DNA of 50,663 nt from Candidatus Angelobacter sp. Gp1-AA117 (GCA_003223515.1 QHVI01000032.1:1-50663); one strand, 5' to 3'. Counted from the first letter of the stretch, positions 1-8,767 are shown. Made by a program: numbers and translations. Notes: generated by a model not told the origin, from the letters alone.

Positions 1-1
1 A

Positions 2-103
2 GCTTATGAATCACGTCTGAACTGGGATGCTTGGGCGAAATCGATGGCCGGCATCTTCCACAATGCTTTGCACGGCAACCCGGCGGGGCCGCGCCCGCTT
101 TAG
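2..103 (+). CDS. C-terminal end of a glycosyltransferase-like protein (partial)
   Basis: An open frame enters from the left edge and stops with TAG at 101-103. The 33 visible residues read AYESRLNWDAWAKSM then AGIFHNALHG and a Pro/Gly-rich tail. The pattern 'S-x-L-N-W-D-x-W-A-x-x-M-x-x-I-F' resembles the last helix of GT4-type glycosyltransferases, where a 'F-S-W-D-x-x-A' motif precedes the terminal helix. It lies 31 bp before the radical SAM gene on the same strand, which suits a glycan operon. Only the tail is visible, so the family call is tentative. Confidence 0.5.
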   Translation, partial: AYESRLNWDAWAKSMAGIFHNALHGNPAGPRPL

Positions 104-134
104 TTGACAATGTGCAGAATAACCAGCTAACGTC

Positions 135-1304
135 ATGCAAATGCAGCGAGATGTAAAGATTCCGCACTTCCGTCCGTACGACAAAGTGCGTGACTTCCTG
201 CGCCGTTCCATTCAGGCCCTGTTGCCCTGGAACGTTGTAAATGCTTTACGCCGGCGCTCTTTCATGTGGAGAGCATTTATCAATTATCTGCTGCTGCGCA
301 GCCGGCTGGTGGACCGTTTTTTTCGCGTCAGTATCTGGCCTACAACCCTGGCCATTGAAGGCACCAACATCTGCAATGCGCGCTGCGTCTTCTGCGCCTA
401 TCCTCAAATGGAACGCCCTAAGAAGATCATGCCCGTCAGCGAATTCAAGAACTTTGTTTCCCAATATGTCCGTATGGGCGGTCGCCGTGTGGATTTGACG
501 CCTATTGTTGGTGACCCGTTTGTCGATAAGTATATCTTCGAGCGGCTGGATTACCTCGCCAGTCTGCCGGAACTGCGGCGCTTCCAGTTCTATACGAATG
601 CCGTCCTCATGAAACCCCAGTTTCACCAGCGGCTGGCGGCCTATGGTTCACGGCTTATCGTGTATTGCTCCTTTGGCGGTTTCGATCGTGAGACGTACCA
701 CAAAGTCATGGGCATCGATAAGTTTAACGAGGCCGTGGCAGCCATCCAGGGACTGATTGAAACCAAACGTCGCACCGGATCAGGAATGAATATCCAGGTG
801 AATCTGCGAGTGCCGCCGGAGAATAACAAGGGCGAACTCTGGGAGTATTTTCTCCAGGCTCGCGACCAGGGTTTAATCACGATCGAATCTGTCACTCAAT
901 TCGATTCCTGGGCGGGGAAGATCAAAGATGAAGATTTATCCGACGCCGGATTACGGCCACAACCAATGCCGGTCAAGCGCGGTGTGTGTCACCGGCTGAT
1001 CACCAGTCCGGTAGTTCTGGCTGATGGCCGCGTCAACGGGTGTGCTTGCCGGGACGTGGATGCATCGCTGATCATCGGCGATCTTAAGCAGGAGCCGCTT
1101 ACCCAGATTCTTTCGGGCCCGGCGCTGCGGGAATTGATCGAGCAGCATGAGCGTGGAGAGTTTCCGGAGGTCTGCCGGCGCTGTACCTACTACGAGGCTC
1201 TCTACCCAGCCTGGATGCGCGGTCCACTCTTTCCATTTTTCTCAAGGCTCTTTTCTGGACGAAGAAAAGTTCAAGGGCAAGCAGGCAGCCGCTTGTCTGC
1301 TTAG
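135..1304 (+). CDS. Radical SAM protein with SPASM-like C-terminal domain
   Basis: This 389-residue protein binds a radical-SAM 4Fe-4S cluster through C80-x3-C84-x2-C87 (NICNARCVFCAY). A cysteine-rich C-terminal region follows, with GVCHRL near 286, NGCACRD near 306 and EVCRRCTYYE near 351; this is the layout of SPASM/twitch domains that hold auxiliary clusters. The basic, amphipathic first 60 residues could sit at the membrane. Family members modify peptides, sugars or cofactors through a 5'-deoxyadenosyl radical. The surroundings (glycosyltransferase end upstream, dTDP-sugar genes downstream) favour a role in glycan or lipid-linked precursor modification, but the substrate cannot be read from the sequence. 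A gap of 306 bp separates it from rmlC. Confidence 0.85.
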   Translation: MQMQRDVKIPHFRPYDKVRDFLRRSIQALLPWNVVNALRRRSFMWRAFINYLLLRSRLVDRFFRVSIWPTTLAIEGTNICNARCVFCAYPQMERPKKIMPVSEFKNFVSQYVRMGGRRVDLTPIVGDPFVDKYIFERLDYLASLPELRRFQFYTNAVLMKPQFHQRLAAYGSRLIVYCSFGGFDRETYHKVMGIDKFNEAVAAIQGLIETKRRTGSGMNIQVNLRVPPENNKGELWEYFLQARDQGLITIESVTQFDSWAGKIKDEDLSDAGLRPQPMPVKRGVCHRLITSPVVLADGRVNGCACRDVDASLIIGDLKQEPLTQILSGPALRELIEQHERGEFPEVCRRCTYYEALYPAWMRGPLFPFFSRLFSGRRKVQGQAGSRLSA

Positions 1305-1610
1305 CCGGCTGAATTGTATGCCCTTGGTAAGACACAAGTAAGAACCTTCTTTTTAGCAACAATTTTCCGCGTTGAAAACGAATGCGATTGCCCTGCCTCT
1401 CTTCCCCGCAAAGAACGCCATGGCAGCGGAAGAAAGCCAATAGAAAGTACCTTTCGATGCTCCCCCACCGCTAAAACCCCTGCTTAATGTTATATTTAGG
1501 TAATTCCTGCCGATGGTTCATCGGGGTTTGAACGATCAGGATTCTGGCTCTGTATCCAGAGTTGATGCCGGAATCTGGGCAAATTTCCTTTGGGCAAAGG
1601 GTAATTTTGA
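1305..1610. other. Intergenic region before the rml-like operon
   Basis: No convincing gene is present. The stretch becomes AT-rich around 1480-1505 (TTAATGTTATATTTAGGT), which could hold the promoter of the downstream operon, although no paired -35/-10 can be assigned with confidence. A small hairpin (CGATG-GTT-CATCG, 1511-1523) follows. An AAAGGG at 1596-1601 is the likely ribosome binding site for the gene at 1611. Confidence 0.4.
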
Positions 1611-2210
1611 ATGCCACTGAAGATTGAATCGGTTCATCTGGACGAAGTCGTTGTTGTGGTTCCTCAGGTGCTCGGAGATTCCAGAGGTTTTTTCATGGAG
1701 ACTTTTCGGGCCGATCAGTTCAAAGAGCTTGGTCTCCCGACTGAGTTCGTCCAGGACAATCATTCCAAATCCAGCAAAGGCGTGTTACGCGGACTTCATT
1801 TCCAGTGGGACCCGCCCATGGGCAAACTGATGCGCGTCACCAATGGCGCTGCTTTCCTGGTTGCCGTAGACATACGCAAGGGTTCGCCCAACCTGGGTAA
1901 ATGGTTTGGGATGGAAGTCTCCGCTGAGAACAAGAAGCAGGTCTGGGCGCCTTATGGCTTCGCCCGCGGCTTCTGCGCGCTGACTGATCATTGCGAAGTC
2001 CAGTACAAGTGTACCGGTGTCTACAACTCGCAGGCGGAAAGCGGAATTTATTTTGCCGATCCTGAAATAGGGATCGAGTGGCCGATTGATATTGCCACGG
2101 CCGTGATTTCAGAGAAAGACAAAAAGGCTCAGAGCCTGGCTCAGTGGCTGGCCTCCCCGTTATCCGACAACATTCATTACCAGCCGGAACTCTCGGCGAA
2201 GGAGGCTTGA
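1611..2210 (+). CDS. rfbC: dTDP-4-dehydrorhamnose 3,5-epimerase family protein (RmlC-like)
   Basis: This 199-residue cupin enzyme would epimerise C3 and C5 of a dTDP-4-keto-6-deoxy sugar in the cytoplasm. It has the family hallmarks in order: DSRGFFMETF near residue 23, VQDNHSKSSKGVLRGLHFQ near 47-65 with the catalytic histidine in RGLHFQ, VAVDIRKGSP near 86, and FADPEIGIEWP near 148. Length is slightly above the usual 180-190. RmlA and RmlB partners are not in the window, so the product could be rhamnose or another 6-deoxy sugar. Its TGA overlaps the next start codon in a TGATG arrangement, so the two genes are translationally coupled. Confidence 0.9.
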   Translation: MPLKIESVHLDEVVVVVPQVLGDSRGFFMETFRADQFKELGLPTEFVQDNHSKSSKGVLRGLHFQWDPPMGKLMRVTNGAAFLVAVDIRKGSPNLGKWFGMEVSAENKKQVWAPYGFARGFCALTDHCEVQYKCTGVYNSQAESGIYFADPEIGIEWPIDIATAVISEKDKKAQSLAQWLASPLSDNIHYQPELSAKEA

Positions 2211-3214
2211 TGCGTATCCTTGTAGCAGGCGGCGCAGGATACATTGGCTCAACTCTGATACCCAAGCTGCTGGAGCGCGGCTATGAAGTGGATGTGGTTG
2301 ATCTCTTCTGGTTCGGCAATGCTCTTCCCGCCGACGTCGGCATCGTCAATCGCGATCTCTTTGATCTTCAGGTAAGCGACCTGAAAGATTATGAGCAGGT
2401 CATCTTCCTTGCCGGACTGTCGAACGATCCGATGGCCGAGTTTTCTCCCAGCAAGAACTTCATCTTCAATGCTGCTGCACCGGCGTATCTCTGCTATATC
2501 GCCAAGCAGGCGGGCGTGCGCCGCTATGTCTATGCCAGTTCCTGTTCGGTGTATGGATACACGGAAAACGAACTCTTCGACGAAGATCGTCCCGTAAGCT
2601 CTTCCTACCCGTATGGGATTTCCAAGCTTCAGGGCGAACACGCCGTGATGCAACTCATCGACAGGAATTTCTCTGTGATTGCGCTGCGTAAAGGCACAGT
2701 CTCCGGCTACAGCCCGCGGATGAGGTTGGACCTCATCATTAATACTATGTTCAAATGCGCCATGAAAGATGGCGTGATCCGGGTGAACAATCCGGCCATC
2801 TGGCGGCCGATCCTGAGCATTGAAGATGCGGCGCTGGCTTACATCCGCGCCATTGAGGCCAGCGAGGGACTTTCTGGCATCTTCAATATTGCGTCTGGAA
2901 ACCATACTGTCGGCGAAGTTGCCGATCTGGTTACGCTCACCATCGAGCACGAACTGGGAACCAAGATCGACCTCGATATCAAACAAATCAAAGACATCCG
3001 CAATTACAAAGTTTCCATCGAGCGCGCCAAGAACATCCTCAGTTTCCATCCGCACCACAGCGTGCAGTCGATTGTGCGCAACCTGATCGAAAATATGTCG
3101 AAGTGCAGTGACTGGGACAATCCTAATTACTACAACATTCAGGTCTTCAAGGAACTGGATGAAAAACAGACGGGGACGTCCAAGGTTACCGCGGCCACAG
3201 GTGTGCAGCGATGA
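2210..3214 (+). CDS. NAD-dependent epimerase/dehydratase (nucleotide-sugar SDR)
   Basis: This 334-residue extended short-chain dehydrogenase has the Rossmann glycine motif GGAGYIGS at residues 7-14 and the catalytic YPYGISK (Y-x-x-x-K), preceded by the serine-containing ASSCSVYGY. I chose the ATG at 2210 because AAGGAGG lies at 2199-2205 and the Rossmann strand begins at residue 2. An in-frame ATG at 2144 would add 22 residues that merely read through the end of rmlC. Its sequence fits the UDP-glucose 4-epimerase/dTDP-glucose dehydratase superfamily but does not point to one substrate. It ends in an ATGA overlap with the next gene. Probably part of 6-deoxy or related sugar synthesis together with its two neighbours. 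Confidence 0.88.
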   Translation: MRILVAGGAGYIGSTLIPKLLERGYEVDVVDLFWFGNALPADVGIVNRDLFDLQVSDLKDYEQVIFLAGLSNDPMAEFSPSKNFIFNAAAPAYLCYIAKQAGVRRYVYASSCSVYGYTENELFDEDRPVSSSYPYGISKLQGEHAVMQLIDRNFSVIALRKGTVSGYSPRMRLDLIINTMFKCAMKDGVIRVNNPAIWRPILSIEDAALAYIRAIEASEGLSGIFNIASGNHTVGEVADLVTLTIEHELGTKIDLDIKQIKDIRNYKVSIERAKNILSFHPHHSVQSIVRNLIENMSKCSDWDNPNYYNIQVFKELDEKQTGTSKVTAATGVQR

Positions 3215-4095
3215 AGATTGCGGTTCTGGGTGGCAATGGGCAGCTAGGGCAGGATGTTGTGGCAGCCTTTCGCGCTGAAGGCAATGAAGTCGCTTCTCTC
3301 AGTCATCAGGACATCGAAATCTCCTCTGCCGATTCGGTGAAGCAGGCGCTCGAAAACATCCGGCCTGAGGTGGTGGTCAATACCGCCGCCTTCCACCACG
3401 TAGACAAGTGCGAAGCAGATCCCGCAACTGCGTTCTCGGTGAATGGGATTGGCGCCCGCAATGTGGCCCAGGTGGCCGATCAACTCGGCGCGAAGCTGGT
3501 TCATATCAGCACCGATTACGTTTTCGATGGCATGAAACGCACTCCCTACGTGGAGCAGGATTCCGCCCTGCCGCTCAACGTCTATGGCAATAGCAAGCTT
3601 TCCGGCGAATGTTTCGTTCGTACCGTGAATCCTCGCCATTTTGTAGTGCGTGTGTCGGCCATCTATGGCACAAATCCCTGCCGCGCGAAAGGCGGACTGA
3701 ATTTTGTGGAGCTGATGCTCAAGCTTTCCAAAGAGCGCGAAGAGCTTCGGGTGGTGGACGACGAGTTTGTCTCTCCCACACCCACAGCGCAGATTGCCCG
3801 GCAGGTAGCCGCTTTGAGCAAGACGGAAGACTACGGCTTATATCATGCCACCACCGAAGGCAGTTGCTCATGGTATGAATTTGCTGCTGCAATTTTTGAG
3901 CTTACCGGCACAAAAATCCGCCTTGAGCGTGCCCGTCCCGGAGAGTTTCCCGCAAAGGTCCCCCGCCCAAAATATTCTGTCCTGGAGAATGCCGCGCTGA
4001 AGAGCCGCTCATTGAATTTGCTTACCCACTGGCGTGAAGGGCTGGAGAGTTACCTGGCCGCAAGGGCGCAGACCAGAATGATGAGCCACGTCTGA
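3211..4095 (+). CDS. rfbD: dTDP-4-dehydrorhamnose reductase family protein (RmlD-like)
   Basis: This 294-residue SDR reductase would reduce a dTDP-4-keto-deoxy sugar with NAD(P)H. It begins MKIAVLGGNGQLGQDV with the N-terminal GxxGxLG motif. It carries VVNTAAFHHVDKCEADP near residue 56, where VNxAAYTxVDxAE is the RmlD signature, then HISTDYVFDG near 98, and YGNSK as the catalytic Y-x-x-x-K. Its ATG overlaps the upstream stop (ATGA at 3211-3214), so it is coupled to the epimerase gene. The next gene starts 12 bp downstream. The absence of rmlA and rmlB nearby leaves the exact sugar open. Confidence 0.88.
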   Translation: MKIAVLGGNGQLGQDVVAAFRAEGNEVASLSHQDIEISSADSVKQALENIRPEVVVNTAAFHHVDKCEADPATAFSVNGIGARNVAQVADQLGAKLVHISTDYVFDGMKRTPYVEQDSALPLNVYGNSKLSGECFVRTVNPRHFVVRVSAIYGTNPCRAKGGLNFVELMLKLSKEREELRVVDDEFVSPTPTAQIARQVAALSKTEDYGLYHATTEGSCSWYEFAAAIFELTGTKIRLERARPGEFPAKVPRPKYSVLENAALKSRSLNLLTHWREGLESYLAARAQTRMMSHV

Positions 4096-4107
4096 GACGA
4101 ACTCTGC

Positions 4108-5358
4108 TTGCAAGAAACTTTTGACATCGCTATTGTGGGCGCCGGAATTGTCGGACTGGCGGTTGGCAGGGAACTGCTTCACAGAAATCCAGACTGCCGC
4201 CTGCTTATCCTCGAAAAAGAAGGCCAGGTCGCCGCTCATCAGACCGGCCACAACAGCGGCGTGATCCATTCCGGCATCTATTACAAGCCCGGATCACTCA
4301 AGGCCCGTCTGTGCGTGCACGGCGCAGCCGCCATGCTGGAATTTGTGCGCGCTCATGGGATTCCTTACGAGCAGTGCGGCAAGGTAGTGGTCGCTACCCA
4401 GCCGGAAGAGATTCCCCGTCTCCAGGAATTATACGAGCGCGGCACGGCCAACGGTGTTCCCGGACTGCGCTGGCTTGCGGATGCAGGCGCTGTTCGCGAG
4501 ATCGAACCCCACGCCGCCGGGTTGTGCGGTCTCCATGTGCCCACCACTGCCATTACTGATTTCAAGATGGTGGCCGAGCAACTTGCCAGGCTGATCACCG
4601 CCGCCGGAGGCATGGTGCGCCTGAATGCGGCAGTGGCCAGCATCACTCATACTGCGGAGGAATTAATCCTCAAGACACTATCCGGAGAGTTCCGCACAAA
4701 ATATCTGGTCAACTGCGCCGGTCTGCACAGTGACCGCGTAGCGCGTATGACCGGCGCCGATCTCAACGTAAGAATAGTGCCGTTCCGCGGTGAATACTAC
4801 GAGATTGCCCCAGAGAAACATCATCTGGTGCGTGGCTTGATCTATCCGGTGCCCGATCCACGTTTTCCATTCCTGGGTGTTCACTTCACGCGCCGTATTC
4901 ATGGAGGCATCGAAGCGGGCCCCAATGCCGTGCTGGCGTTGAAGCGCGAAGGTTACACCAGGACATCTTTTTCGCTGCAAGACAGCTTCGCCAGTCTAAG
5001 CTATGGCGGTTTCTGGAAGATGGCTGCCCGGTACTGGGCCAACGGCATGGGCGAACTCTATCGCTCATGGAGTAAATCTGCTTTCACGGCAGCTCTACGC
5101 AAACTTTTGCCGGAACTCAGCCAGGAAGACATTCATCCGGCAGGCGCCGGTGTGCGCGCCCAGGCTCTCGATAAAAACGGCAAGCTGGTGGATGATTTTC
5201 TTTTCGTCCACGGCAGCAGGGCGATTCACGTTTGCAACGTGCCTTCTCCCGCGGCCACTGCCTCGCTCAAAATTGCTGAAGTCGTAGTAGATGCCATCTC
5301 CGATATGATGGTCACCAACAAGAGAGGGTCGCATGTCGCTGACCGAAGTCCCATTTAG
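4108..5358 (+). CDS. lhgO: FAD-dependent oxidoreductase, L-2-hydroxyglutarate oxidase (LhgO) family
   Basis: This 416-residue flavoprotein of the DAO superfamily starts at a TTG and has a dinucleotide-binding GAGIVGLAVGREL near residue 11. The stretch AAHQTGHNSGVIHSGIYY near 46-63 is characteristic of LhgO, which oxidises L-2-hydroxyglutarate to 2-oxoglutarate and passes electrons to the quinone pool. No other start fits better, because the beta strand begins at residue 5. The gene lies 12 bp after rmlD and its last 26 bp overlap the next methyltransferase gene, so it is embedded in the glycan operon. That setting suggests either metabolite repair or an altered substrate; the sequence does not decide between them. 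Confidence 0.87.
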   Translation: MQETFDIAIVGAGIVGLAVGRELLHRNPDCRLLILEKEGQVAAHQTGHNSGVIHSGIYYKPGSLKARLCVHGAAAMLEFVRAHGIPYEQCGKVVVATQPEEIPRLQELYERGTANGVPGLRWLADAGAVREIEPHAAGLCGLHVPTTAITDFKMVAEQLARLITAAGGMVRLNAAVASITHTAEELILKTLSGEFRTKYLVNCAGLHSDRVARMTGADLNVRIVPFRGEYYEIAPEKHHLVRGLIYPVPDPRFPFLGVHFTRRIHGGIEAGPNAVLALKREGYTRTSFSLQDSFASLSYGGFWKMAARYWANGMGELYRSWSKSAFTAALRKLLPELSQEDIHPAGAGVRAQALDKNGKLVDDFLFVHGSRAIHVCNVPSPAATASLKIAEVVVDAISDMMVTNKRGSHVADRSPI

Positions 5359-6001
5359 TGACTTCAGCAATCTTTATTTATCAGAACATCAATGCGCCAA
5401 GACGCGCAGGCGCACGCGCGACTGGACCATTCCTGTCCTGAAACAATGCGGCATTCAAAGCGGCAGGGTCCTGAGCGCCGGTTGTGGCAACGGCATGGAC
5501 CTCATCGAGATGCGGCAGCAGGGATATGAGGCCTTCGGCATCGATCTTTATCCTCCCGCTGATGAAGCCCGGCCTTGGGCCACGATCGCCATGGCCAACG
5601 CGCTGCCGTTTGCAGCCAATCATTTTGATGCCGTGGTCTGTCTTGAGGTGATTGAGCACGTTCCTGTGCCGGACAGATCAGCAGCGGCATCCGAACTTTT
5701 GAGAGTCACCCGTCCCGGCGGCCTAGTGGTAATCGCAACTCCCAACCGCTACTTTCCCGTGGATGAACATGCTGCATGGCTGCGCTTCCATTCCCCATTT
5801 CGCGATGAGACCTTGAGCTGCAGGGAACTGCAGTCGCTCTTCGGACGCGCTGCCCAGACCCTTACCTGGAAGGGATATTTTCAATTGGAAAGATTTGGCC
5901 CCGTGAAGACCGTGCTCAATAAAACTATGGGCATTTTCGACATTGCCTTTCTTCATCGCTCGCCACTGAATCCTCACCTCTTTCTGGCATTCACAAAGTA
6001 A
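5333..6001 (+). CDS. Class I SAM-dependent methyltransferase
   Basis: This 222-residue Rossmann-fold methyltransferase has motif I as VLSAGCGNGMDL (near residues 46-57, with AGCGNG replacing the usual D/E-x-G-x-G-x-G). An acidic end of beta-2 follows (FGIDLYP), then motif IV CLEVIEHV and motif VI RPGGLVVIATPN. The E-V-I-E-H segment and the PGG turn are typical of the Methyltransf_11/23 group, which includes glycan, quinone and lipid methylases. The ATG lies inside the end of lhgO (26 bp overlap), so translation is likely coupled. It is probably a sugar or glycolipid methylase, judged from context only. Confidence 0.82.
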   Translation: MSLTEVPFSDFSNLYLSEHQCAKTRRRTRDWTIPVLKQCGIQSGRVLSAGCGNGMDLIEMRQQGYEAFGIDLYPPADEARPWATIAMANALPFAANHFDAVVCLEVIEHVPVPDRSAAASELLRVTRPGGLVVIATPNRYFPVDEHAAWLRFHSPFRDETLSCRELQSLFGRAAQTLTWKGYFQLERFGPVKTVLNKTMGIFDIAFLHRSPLNPHLFLAFTK

Positions 6002-6040
6002 GCTTCTGCAGAGAATCTTATGGACCGCCGCCGGGCCCTT

Positions 6041-6065
6041 ATTGTGCGCCGTGGTTGCGCACAAT
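6041..6065 (+). terminator. Hairpin after the rml-lhgO-methyltransferase operon
   Basis: A perfect 9-bp stem (ATTGTGCGC / GCGCACAAT) encloses a 7-nt loop, 40 bp after the last stop codon of the operon. No T-tract follows, so it may slow or protect transcript ends rather than act as a classical intrinsic terminator. Confidence 0.4.
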
Positions 6066-6152
6066 AGAGTGGAGGTGCCCTCGGCTGCAAGGGAATCACT
6101 GCCAATAGGGACAGGAAATCGGGCATCAGGTTACAATAAGCCTTAACACTTC

Positions 6153-6809
6153 ATGACTAGCACACCTAGCGCTCTTCGATATAGCTCTGACTATGAAGCC
6201 ATCCTTAAGAACCCTTATGGACGGCACCTGATCTTCATAGAGGAAGCCGGGAAGGGCCGCCGCATTCTTGAATTGGGCTGTGCCGATGGATTCATCAGCC
6301 GCCACCTGAAAGAACGTGGCTGCTACGTTACCGGCCTTGAGGTCGATGCCCAGGCCGCTGAGCGCGCACGCCAGTGGTGTGACAACGTCATCAACTACGA
6401 CCTGAACCGGCCCGACTGGCCCGCGCATGTTGGAACTGGTTACGATACAGTTCTCTGCGGCGACGTCCTGGAGCACCTCGTGAATCCGGAACTGGTATTG
6501 CAGCAGGTGCGCGAGCTTCTGCCGCCCGGCGGCAGGGCCCTGGTTTGCGTGCCCAATATCGCTCATCTGCGCATCCGGCTGAAGCTGCTGTTTGGCAAGT
6601 TTGAATACGAGTCGACCGGCATCATGGACATGACTCACCTTCGTTTTTATACCTACAGCACGGCCCGCAAGCTGATTGAGAGCGCAGGTTTCAGGGTCCA
6701 GTCTTACCATCCTATGGTCGGCGGGGGAGTGCTGACCCGCTGGTTCCGCGTCATGTTTCACACCTTATTTGCGGGAAATATGCTGTTTGTCGCCGTTCGC
6801 ACAAATTAA
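6153..6809 (+). CDS. Class I SAM-dependent methyltransferase
   Basis: This 218-residue protein has motif I as ILELGCADGFIS (near residues 45-56), acidic LEVD at the end of beta-2, motif IV as LCGDVLEHL, and PPGGRALVCVPN with the PGG turn. It belongs to the Methyltransf_23-like group often found in glycan clusters with glycosyltransferases. The start ATG has no strong Shine-Dalgarno sequence, yet the fold needs nearly the whole frame. It shares the E-H-x and PGG signature with the two neighbouring methyltransferases but is not a close copy of either. It is separated from the upstream operon by a hairpin, so it is possibly its own transcription unit. Confidence 0.82.
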   Translation: MTSTPSALRYSSDYEAILKNPYGRHLIFIEEAGKGRRILELGCADGFISRHLKERGCYVTGLEVDAQAAERARQWCDNVINYDLNRPDWPAHVGTGYDTVLCGDVLEHLVNPELVLQQVRELLPPGGRALVCVPNIAHLRIRLKLLFGKFEYESTGIMDMTHLRFYTYSTARKLIESAGFRVQSYHPMVGGGVLTRWFRVMFHTLFAGNMLFVAVRTN

Positions 6810-6924
6810 TTCAACTCTGCCCTCTCTGCGACCCTCTCCGATTCCTTCCTGATCTGTCGCCTGCAAGACTGTTCAGGGGAGCACCAGGAGCTCAAGACTG
6901 ACTACACATGAACCTCATGTGCTT

Positions 6925-6956
6925 CTTAGGGTCCTTGCGCCCTCTGTGATTAATTC
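6925..6956. repeat. Degenerate copy of the 'cagaggacgca' intergenic repeat (inverted)
   Basis: Between the convergent methyltransferase and glycosyltransferase genes, the minus strand reads CACAGAGGGCGCAAGGAC. This resembles the ACCGCAGAGGACGCAAAGGA elements at 24624, 27936 and 30900. A weaker trace (CCTCTCTGCG) lies at 6823-6832. Confidence 0.4.
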
Positions 6957-6957
6957 G

Positions 6958-8055
6958 CTACATGGTGCTGTATACCTCCAGCAACTTTCCGGCAAACTTT
7001 TGCACGCTGAACTGTGCGCTGCGGCGCAATCCGCGCTCAATCAATTGACCCCGCAAGTCACGATCTCCAAGCACCTTCTGCATTGCATCGGCAATCGAAC
7101 CCACATCCAGGGGATCAACGAGCAAAGCTCCTTCACCGGCAACTTCTTCCAGGGAAGAACCAAAAGAGGTGATCGTTGGCACGCCACTGGCCATGCTTTC
7201 CAGCACCGGCAGGCCGAATCCTTCAAAGATGGAAGGGAAGACAAAAAGCTCGGCGGCATTGTAGAAAACCGGCAGGTCGTCCCAGGAGATATATCCGGTA
7301 AAGACGACCGAATCTTCCAGGCGCAGTTCCTTTATTTTCGCGAGCAATTTTTCTGCCTGCCAGTCTTGCTTGCCTGCAAGCACCAGTTTTTCACTCACTC
7401 CCTGTCTTCGCAGATGGGAGTATGCTTCCACCAGCCGGAGCAGGTTCTTGCGTGCCTGGATTCTCCCTACATACAGGATGAACGGAAAACTCAGTCCATA
7501 CTTACGCGCCAGATGCTCCTGGCACCATTCTTTTTCCCGCGGATGGAACTCTTCTGAGGCAGCCAGATAGCTCACCGAAATCTTTTCCCGTGGCACTCCA
7601 AAGCGTTTGGCAATATCTGCGGCAGAAAATTCCGAGACGGTGGTGATATGGCCGGTTTTTTTCGCCGTGGAGCGGACCATCCTTTTCATACGCATGGCCT
7701 CGGCTGGATGAAAAAACTCGGGGTAATGCTCATGCGCCAGATCATGGATGGTGACCACGGTCTTGCAGGCCGTAAATGGCGGCTGAATATACTGGCAGTG
7801 AAAAATATGAGGACGAAGCAGTCTCAGCTTCCAGGGCAGCGTGAGACCGATTCGTACTACAGGGGTTTTCGGGATAGCCACAAACCTGAACCGCGGGTCG
7901 CCACGGGTTTCTTCCATGGCAGCCGGATGAATATAGAATACGGTGTACTCGTGGTCGCTTTTGTCGAGAGTGAGTCCGCGCAGGAGCTGCCGAAAATACG
8001 TTTCATTGCCCCCGGCTTGCGTGCCTATGCTGTGCACATCAATCGCAATCTTCAT
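6958..8055 (-). CDS. Glycosyltransferase family 4 (GT-B, group 1)
   Basis: This protein of about 365 residues transfers a sugar from a nucleotide donor, probably to a lipid-linked glycan at the cytoplasmic membrane. The N-terminal acceptor lobe begins MKIAIDVHSIGTQAGGNETY. The C-terminal donor-binding lobe has FILYVGRIQARKNLLRLVEA and the E-x7-E type motif FPSIFEGFGLPVLESMASG, where the E-G-F-G-L-P-x-x-E core is diagnostic of GT4. An ATG at 8076 would add seven residues; I prefer 8055 because the first beta strand starts there. It is transcribed opposite to its neighbours and shares a divergent intergenic region with the methyltransferase at 8171. The donor sugar is unknown. Confidence 0.9.
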   Translation of the reverse strand: MKIAIDVHSIGTQAGGNETYFRQLLRGLTLDKSDHEYTVFYIHPAAMEETRGDPRFRFVAIPKTPVVRIGLTLPWKLRLLRPHIFHCQYIQPPFTACKTVVTIHDLAHEHYPEFFHPAEAMRMKRMVRSTAKKTGHITTVSEFSAADIAKRFGVPREKISVSYLAASEEFHPREKEWCQEHLARKYGLSFPFILYVGRIQARKNLLRLVEAYSHLRRQGVSEKLVLAGKQDWQAEKLLAKIKELRLEDSVVFTGYISWDDLPVFYNAAELFVFPSIFEGFGLPVLESMASGVPTITSFGSSLEEVAGEGALLVDPLDVGSIADAMQKVLGDRDLRGQLIERGLRRSAQFSVQKFAGKLLEVYSTM

Positions 8056-8170
8056 GCCGCGAGCCGAGTGCTCCATTCATTGAGTGATCAACCGCATCAA
8101 GTATACGGATTGTGTGCGGCGCAAGTCACTGCTGCCTTGCTGGCTGTCTCGTGTAAAATGATTGCGATTC

Positions 8171-8767
8171 ATGCATCCCATTCAATTCCAGATGCCCGTC
8201 CGGAGATATTTCCGCAAGCGGCGCTTCAAGAATTTCATTTCCGATTACCAGTCATGCCAGACGATTCTCGATGTTGGCGGAGAGCATTACACCTGGCCCA
8301 TCATCGGGCGTTCCGAAGGAATCACCATTATCAATATCTTTGCCCCTCAGGATACTGAAGGCTTCAATTATGTGATCGGGTCAGGCTGCGAAATGCCCTT
8401 TGCCGACAAGTCTTTCGACCTGGCGTTTTCCAATTCAGCCATTGAACATGTGGGCAGCGAGGAAAACCAGTTCAAGTTTGCGCGGGAGATGATGCGTGTA
8501 GGGAAGAAAGTTTATTGCCAGACTCCCAGCCGCCTGTTCCCGGTCGATCCTCACCTCAGCGCGCCTTTCCTTCACTGGCTTCCGGTGGCGTGGCTGAAAC
8601 CCCGGGTGCTGCGTTATCTCACGCTGAATGGATGGCTTTCCGGAAAAAAATATGAGTACGACGTGACCTGGATTTCCAAACGGAAGCTGCGGAAGATGTT
8701 CCCGGGCTGCAAAATCAAGACCGAACGTTTTCTGCTGATGCCGAAGTCTTTTGTCGTGACCAACTAA
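8171..8767 (+). CDS. Class I SAM-dependent methyltransferase (Methyltransf_11-like)
   Basis: This protein of about 198 residues has the SAM-site motif TILDVGGEHYTWP near residue 31, where a GG-E replaces the usual GxGxG. AFSNSAIEHV is its motif IV. After 'FAREMMRVGKKVYCQTPSR' the lid ends in KTERFLLMPKS, as in glycan-associated methylases. A TTG at 8162 is a possible earlier start; the ATG at 8171 is preferred. It is divergent from the GT4 gene with only about 115 bp between start codons, so a shared regulatory region is likely. The motif I sequence is unusual, so activity is probable but not certain. Confidence 0.78.
   Translation: MHPIQFQMPVRRYFRKRRFKNFISDYQSCQTILDVGGEHYTWPIIGRSEGITIINIFAPQDTEGFNYVIGSGCEMPFADKSFDLAFSNSAIEHVGSEENQFKFAREMMRVGKKVYCQTPSRLFPVDPHLSAPFLHWLPVAWLKPRVLRYLTLNGWLSGKKYEYDVTWISKRKLRKMFPGCKIKTERFLLMPKSFVVTN

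Noticed and set aside
2144-2209. Earlier ATG for the sugar epimerase gene
   Set aside because: It would add 22 residues read from the end of rmlC before the Rossmann motif; AAGGAGG at 2199-2205 marks the ATG at 2210.
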